Shown: positions 23,611 through 26,623 of the stretch, piece after piece
Position numbering within the stretch: position 1 is the stretch's first letter
Layout: the number at the start of each line of letters is the position of its first letter
Virus record (IMG/VR): IMGVR_UViG_3300008107_000734
Span: 1-26,623 of that record
DNA length: 26,623 nt
Strand: one strand, 5' to 3'
From: a virus
The notes under the pieces: model-generated
What the model was told of the DNA's origin: nothing
The model's database searches: none
Seen by the model: only the letters and a program-made list of their open reading frames with translations
Position numbers and translations under genes: made by a program

Positions 23611-23948
23611 CCTTGTACTCTCCCATCCGGCTCGAGTTCCTCGACGGGCCACTCGTGATGGTGATCGACCCGATCGACTGGCGCGGGCCCTATCCGGAGG
23701 TGGTGCCGCGTGGCTTCATCTCTGACGGCGGCAGCAAGCCCTCCCTCACGTGGCCGTTCGTCGGCCATCCGCTCAGCAGGCGGGTGTTGATCTGTTACCT
23801 GCTCCACGATCTGGATCTGGCGCGGGAGGTCTCGTGGACAACGGCGACTGTTCGCTTCGATGCGCGATTGCGCGCGGTCGGCTGCCCGGATGCACGGCGA
23901 TGGGCGATGGTGGCGGCCGTGCGACTGCGCGGCTGGATGAGAGCGTAG
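23607..23948 (+). CDS. DUF1353 family phage protein
   Basis: This 113-aa protein matches DUF1353, a small phage family often between tail and lysis genes. The signature is VPRGFISDGGSKPSLTWPFVG at about residues 34-54 followed by a helix with LICYLLHDLDLA (the H-D of the family at 67-68). The function of DUF1353 is not established. The gene is the last of the tail operon; its stop overlaps the start of the second leader element, which precedes the lysis genes. Confidence 0.8.
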   Translation: MTLYSPIRLEFLDGPLVMVIDPIDWRGPYPEVVPRGFISDGGSKPSLTWPFVGHPLSRRVLICYLLHDLDLAREVSWTTATVRFDARLRAVGCPDARRWAMVAAVRLRGWMRA

Positions 23949-24011
23949 CCCCCAACGGCCCCCGTGCGCCCGCCATCCCCATAGGACACGCGCGAAGGGA
24001 CGCGCATCGTG
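23944..24011 (+). repeat. Leader element copy B (similar to 8814-8881)
   Basis: This copy has CGTAG at 23944, CGGCCCCCGT at 23956-23965, CCCATAGG near 23978-23985 and CGCATCGTG at 24003-24011, at the same offsets as copy A. The GTG at its end is the proposed start of the first lysis-region gene, preceded by GAAGGGA at 23994-24000. The copy fills the 60-base gap between the tail and lysis operons, so a promoter or translation leader shared with the scaffold gene is plausible. Confidence 0.5.
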
Positions 24012-24221
24012 TGGGGCATGGCGCCCACCCCAACGAGCGAGTACAAGAGCGCGATCGGCCAGAACAGCTACGTCAGCTTGGGGTTGGTGATCGCCCTGCT
24101 GACGGGCGCGGTTGCGTTCGGTCAAGGCTTGGAGCGGCTCAAGACGATCGAGAAGAAGGTCGACGAGCTGACGGTGGATTTGAAGCGCCTCCAATCGGGT
24201 CCATCATCCACCGGGAGGTGA
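24009..24221 (+). CDS. Small membrane protein with coiled-coil tail (lysis region, XhlA/holin-like)
   Basis: This 70-aa protein has one hydrophobic helix (YVSLGLVIALLTGAVAFGQGL, about residues 21-41) and then an amphipathic coiled coil (RLKTIEKKVDELTVDLKRLQ). This resembles small holin-associated proteins such as XhlA, although the order here is membrane segment first. GTG 24009 is eight bases after GAAGGGA (23994-24000), whereas ATG 24018 is 17 away, so GTG is preferred. The gene opens the lysis cassette. A holin or holin partner role is inferred from position and topology. Confidence 0.6.
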   Translation: MWGMAPTPTSEYKSAIGQNSYVSLGLVIALLTGAVAFGQGLERLKTIEKKVDELTVDLKRLQSGPSSTGR

Positions 24222-24223
24222 TC

Positions 24224-24505
24224 GTGTCTCCGCTGTCCAAGGTGTGGGGAAAGTGGCTGCTCGTCGGCCAGTACGCGAACGTCGTGCTGATGCTGCTCAT
24301 GGCCTTCGGGTCGCTCGCCACCGACATCGCGTGGCTGCAGGCGTGGAAGGGGCACGCGCTCGAGATCCACGCGGGCATCACCGCGGTGCTCGGCACGCTG
24401 CAGGCCATGGCCAAGGCGCTGCCGGATAGCGACGGCGACGGACGCCCCGACCTGTTCGACGACACGCCGCACGGTCTGCCGGTCGCGCCGACTGAGGGCG
24501 TGTAA
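24224..24505 (+). CDS. Holin-like membrane protein with Asp-rich calcium-type loop
   Basis: This 93-aa protein has a hydrophobic helix at about residues 11-38 (WLLVGQYANVVLMLLMAFGS...) and a second weaker helix at 50-65 (AGITAVLGTLQAMAKAL), placing it as a holin candidate just before the endolysin. A cytosolic or external tail contains D68-S-D70-G-D72-G-R-P-D76-L-F-D79, the spacing of thrombospondin type 3/EF-like calcium loops. The frame is open upstream; GTG 24218 abuts the SD GGGAGG (24212-24217), while GTG 24224 has six bases of spacing and is preferred. The preceding stop overlaps this region. Confidence 0.6.
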   Translation: MSPLSKVWGKWLLVGQYANVVLMLLMAFGSLATDIAWLQAWKGHALEIHAGITAVLGTLQAMAKALPDSDGDGRPDLFDDTPHGLPVAPTEGV

Positions 24506-24507
24506 GC

Positions 24508-25026
24508 GTGTCCCGGCTCCCCGCCCCGCCGGCTGAGGTGCCGGTCGAATCCTCGGTGCACACCCTCGCGCCGCGGTTCCGCGAGGCGGTGGGCCGGGTG
24601 TGTGCCGACCTGACGGCGTGGGGCTATGCGCCGCGGGTGTTCGAGACGTTGCGCACGGAGGCGCGGCAACGCTTCCTCTTCGGCTTCGGCCGCACGTACG
24701 ACGACGGGCGCGGGGTGGTGACGCAGAGCGCCACGGCGATCGACACGTGGCACGGGTACGGGTTGGCGGTCGACATCATCTGCGCGCGTCGGGTGTGGAA
24801 CGCCCCGCGCGATTTCTGGGAAGTGCTGGGCACCAGCGCGCGACGCCATGGCCTCGTGTGGGGCGGTGACTGGAACGGCGACTGGTCGAGCACCGACGAG
24901 CGCTTCGTCGACCGGCCGCACATCCAGTGGGGCGCGCCCGCGCGGCGGTCACCGTCAGCCCGCGCGGCCGAGCTGCTCCGCACGGGCGGGATGGCCGCAG
25001 TCTGGGCCGAGGTGGACGCCGCATGA
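24508..25026 (+). CDS. Endolysin, peptidase M15 (D-Ala-D-Ala carboxypeptidase / L-Ala-D-Glu endopeptidase type)
   Basis: This 172-aa protein is a peptidoglycan-cleaving endolysin of the zinc peptidase M15 family. Zinc ligands are visible: H82 and D89 in TWHGYGLAVDII, and H138 in DRPHIQW. The usual N-terminal VFETLRTEARQRFLFGFGRT segment of phage M15 enzymes is at residues 44-63, with D135 or a nearby acid in the catalytic set. Length matches family members and there is no separate cell-wall binding domain or signal peptide, so a holin should be needed. GTG 24508 follows the previous stop by two bases. Its stop overlaps the next small gene by four bases. Confidence 0.9.
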   Translation: MSRLPAPPAEVPVESSVHTLAPRFREAVGRVCADLTAWGYAPRVFETLRTEARQRFLFGFGRTYDDGRGVVTQSATAIDTWHGYGLAVDIICARRVWNAPRDFWEVLGTSARRHGLVWGGDWNGDWSSTDERFVDRPHIQWGAPARRSPSARAAELLRTGGMAAVWAEVDAA

Positions 25027-25112
25027 TCGCCCGCGCGAAAGCCATCGGCTCCGGCTTCGTGCTGGGCCTCGCCATCCTGTCCGTCGGCCTGCTCCTGGGG
25101 ATGATCCTGTGA
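25023..25112 (+). CDS. 29-aa single-helix membrane peptide in lysis cassette
   Basis: The frame starting at ATG 25023 encodes a peptide with a short basic N-terminus (MIARAKAIGSG) and a hydrophobic helix (FVLGLAILSVGLLLGMIL) to the C-terminus. It overlaps the endolysin stop by ATGA and the next gene's start by GTGA, so it is tightly coupled on both sides, which supports real translation. It could be a small holin, antiholin or a membrane anchor accessory. The family is not recognised. Confidence 0.55.
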   Translation: MIARAKAIGSGFVLGLAILSVGLLLGMIL

Positions 25113-25687
25113 GCACCCCCCGCTGGTATCGCGGCACGCCCCCGTGGCTCTGTGGCGTCGTGATCTCGCTGGCCCTGCTCTGTGCCCTCGGCTGGGGCGG
25201 CTGGCTCACGCTGTCGTGGGCGCGGGCGGATGAGCGCGCGGCGGTCGTACGCGAGGGGGATGCGCTGACGCGTCTTGCCCTCGCCCGTGGCGATTCGCTG
25301 GCGCGTGAGGCGGATAGCCTCCGGGCAATCGTCGCGCACGTGGACACCGTGCTCGTGACGCGCATCCGGCGCATTCGCGACACCGCCTGGCTACCGGCCG
25401 ATACGGCGCCGGCGGTCGTGCTCGGGGCCTGCCGGTCGCAGCTCGACAGCCTCGCCACCGACTGTGACACCTTTCGGCGCGCGGCCAGCACGGCGCTCGC
25501 CCAGGCCGACACGATCACTCGGCGCGATGCGGCCGCGATCGCTGGCCTGTCTTTGCAGCTCGCCGCAGTGCGGCGGGCGGATTCCATCCGCGCGACGCAG
25601 GGGCAGCGTCGTTCGCGGTTCCGGCTTGCGGCTGACGGCGTGTGCGTCGGTGCCGTAGCCGCTCACCTCTTTCAGTGGAGCAGATAG
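25109..25687 (+). CDS. Rz-like inner-membrane spanin candidate
   Basis: This 192-aa protein begins at GTG 25109 in a GTGA overlap. It has an N-terminal membrane anchor at about residues 12-35 (PPWLCGVVISLALLCALGWGGWL) and a long helical, periplasm-type region with heptads (ARGDSLAREADSLRAIVAHVDTVLV and TALAQADTITRRDAAAIAGLSLQLAAVRR), matching the topology of Rz inner-membrane spanins. Two cysteines in ACRSQLDSLATDCDTF might form a disulfide. It directly follows the endolysin block. I did not find a convincing embedded Rz1 lipoprotein gene, so the spanin call is by topology and position only. A weakly hydrophobic segment lies near the C-terminus. Confidence 0.5.
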   Translation: MSTPRWYRGTPPWLCGVVISLALLCALGWGGWLTLSWARADERAAVVREGDALTRLALARGDSLAREADSLRAIVAHVDTVLVTRIRRIRDTAWLPADTAPAVVLGACRSQLDSLATDCDTFRRAASTALAQADTITRRDAAAIAGLSLQLAAVRRADSIRATQGQRRSRFRLAADGVCVGAVAAHLFQWSR

Positions 25688-26272
25688 ATGGCGATCCAGC
25701 TTGCAACTACCACGCGCAATCGGCTGCGCGACGGCTACGTCGCGGCGTTCCCGGCCGGCGCAGTCCTGTCCATTCGCACCGGTGCCCCTGCGGGAGTCGG
25801 CGGCGCGGCCGGCGGCACCCAGCTCGCCGCGATCACGCTGCCCACCACGCCGCTCACCAGCGGCACGGGTCAGGTCACGCTCAACGGCACGTGGTCCGTG
25901 CCCGCGACGGCCGCTGGCACGGCGCGTAGTTATCGCCTGACGAACGGCAGTGACATCGAGGAGGGCGACGTCTTTCAGGCGGTGAACCTCACCACCAACG
26001 CGATCACGGCGGCGAACGGCAACGTGCTGACCTTCGCGGCCACGACGGGCGTGGTGGTCGGCATGACCGCGACGGGGACTGGCATCCCAGCCGGCGCGAC
26101 CGTGCTCGCGGTGGCCGCCACGACCGTCACGCTGAGTCTCGCCAGCTCTGCCGGCGTCGCCAGCGGGGCCGCCATCGCGTTCGGCGGCGACATCACGCTC
26201 GACAACACCAACATCGCCAACGGCCAAAACGTGAGTATCACGTCCTGGACGCGCACGATGCCGGCAGCCTAA
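25688..26272 (+). CDS. Beta-rich phage structural protein, unknown
   Basis: This 194-aa protein resembles a family of small phage proteins that open with MAIQLATTTRNRLRDGY and contain a strand region with AVLSIRTGAP and T-Q-L-A-A-I-T-L-P. They close with GDITLDNTNIANGQNVSITSWTRTMP. A segment at about residues 112-165 (LTFAATTGVVVGMTATGTGIPAGATVLAVAATTVTLS) looks like an inserted small beta domain of the kind found in tail fibre and decoration proteins. The gene follows the lysis cassette, with the start three bases after the spanin-like stop. Probably a virion component; its exact role is unknown. Confidence 0.6.
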   Translation: MAIQLATTTRNRLRDGYVAAFPAGAVLSIRTGAPAGVGGAAGGTQLAAITLPTTPLTSGTGQVTLNGTWSVPATAAGTARSYRLTNGSDIEEGDVFQAVNLTTNAITAANGNVLTFAATTGVVVGMTATGTGIPAGATVLAVAATTVTLSLASSAGVASGAAIAFGGDITLDNTNIANGQNVSITSWTRTMPAA

Positions 26273-26290
26273 CCCTCTCCGGGACTTCGG

Positions 26291-26623
26291 ATGCTCCGAC
26301 TCCTTGTGCTCCCCCTCGCGGGTCTGGCGGCCATGGCCGCGCAGATCGTGTCATACCGCCACGTCGCGCTCCGGCAGCAGACGGCCGACAGCGTCACCGT
26401 CGTGGCCTCGTGGACGGCCCGCCACGCCGACAGCGTACGCGTGGCCTACGGCAACGGCATCACCCGCACCCGTGGCCCGCGTGGGCGCGACTCGGTGCGC
26501 GTGGCGCGGCCGAGCGTGGCGACCAATTTCTCCCTCACGCTGACGCCGGTGCGCGGCAGCGTTTCGGGCACCGTGCGGACGTTGAGCATCGCGCTCCCCG
26601 TGCGCCCGCAGCCCGCGCCGACG
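26291..26623 (+). CDS. Secreted beta-sandwich protein, truncated at right edge
   Basis: The frame from ATG 26291 stays open to the end of the window (111 codons). The N-terminus MLRLLVLPLAGLAAMAAQ looks like a signal peptide or anchor. It is followed by beta strands with alternating hydrophobics (DSVTVVASWTARHADSVRVAYG, then RDSVRVARPSV and NFSLTLTPVRGSVSGTVRTLSIALPV) reminiscent of an Ig or fibronectin type III-like fold. No ribosome binding site is evident. It could be a phage surface protein or an exported moron product; the missing C-terminus prevents a call. Confidence 0.45.
   Translation, partial: MLRLLVLPLAGLAAMAAQIVSYRHVALRQQTADSVTVVASWTARHADSVRVAYGNGITRTRGPRGRDSVRVARPSVATNFSLTLTPVRGSVSGTVRTLSIALPVRPQPAPT

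Noticed and set aside
25464-25658. Possible embedded Rz1-like lipoprotein in another frame of the spanin-like gene
   Set aside because: It contains RSLACLCSS, vaguely lipobox-like, but there is no hydrophobic signal stretch of normal length before the Cys, and the rest is Arg-rich shadow sequence.
1-26623. Integrase, repressor, toxin-antitoxin, CRISPR array, tRNA genes, or a defence/anti-defence locus
   Set aside because: None was seen on either strand: no regularly spaced direct repeats, no cloverleaf-like sequence noticed, and no recognised motif for these families. Every sizeable plus-strand gene except the small unknowns fits replication, packaging, head, tail or lysis. This was a reading by eye, not a computed search.

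Overview
The window is a contiguous stretch of a tailed double-stranded DNA phage (or prophage) genome with siphovirus architecture. Essentially all genes lie on the plus strand. They are packed tightly, with many 1-nt or 4-nt stop/start overlaps (TGATG, ATGA, GTGA), so much of the region is probably read as a few long polycistronic, translationally coupled messages. G+C is high (about two thirds by eye) except in the first ~390 bases and in a small AT-rich island at about 3142-3190. The host cannot be named from this sequence. A probable inner-membrane spanin-like protein beside the endolysin hints at a Gram-negative-type envelope. No integrase, excisionase, repressor, tRNA or CRISPR array was seen, so lifestyle cannot be decided from this window.

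Layout: (1) 1-4080, replication/recombination: an edge-truncated coiled-coil/winged-helix protein, a PDDEXK-type nuclease, a primase-polymerase/PriCT-2/ATPase fusion, an AT-rich intergenic island bounded by 13-bp inverted repeats, a RusA-like Holliday junction resolvase and a small winged-helix protein. (2) 4070-8556, packaging and portal: probable small terminase, large terminase, DUF4055-type portal and a Mu gpF/SPP1 gp7-like minor head protein. (3) 8565-10912, head: a small unknown protein, a scaffold and a P22-coat-like major capsid protein with no separate maturation protease. (4) 10970-12873, connector and neck: a 57-aa protein, a DnaT_2-like adaptor, a head closure protein, an HK97 gp10-like protein and a tail terminator. 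(5) 12889-23948, tail: tail tube, the tail assembly chaperone pair joined by a -1 frameshift, a 1208-aa tape measure, a 1155-aa hub/tip protein, a Dit-like protein, a LamG-like protein and two small proteins including DUF1353. (6) 24009-25687, lysis: two small membrane proteins (holin candidates), an M15 peptidase endolysin, a 29-aa membrane peptide and an Rz-like protein. (7) 25688-end: a beta-rich phage protein and the start of a secreted beta-sandwich protein cut by the right edge.

The genes form a standard virion-building programme. TerS/TerL fill a procapsid built on the portal, scaffold and coat; the neck proteins join it to a tail assembled on the tape measure with the chaperones; the lysis set then releases progeny. 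I did not find a clearly new defence or counter-defence system. The observations I rate highest are a well-formed TTTTTTC slippery site (14322-14328) that fuses two chaperone frames, a pair of similar ~68-bp leaders before the scaffold and lysis genes, an AT-rich inverted-repeat island directly after the primase-helicase, and a tail hub protein whose N- and C-terminal hub parts appear separated by about 700 residues of beta-rich sequence.
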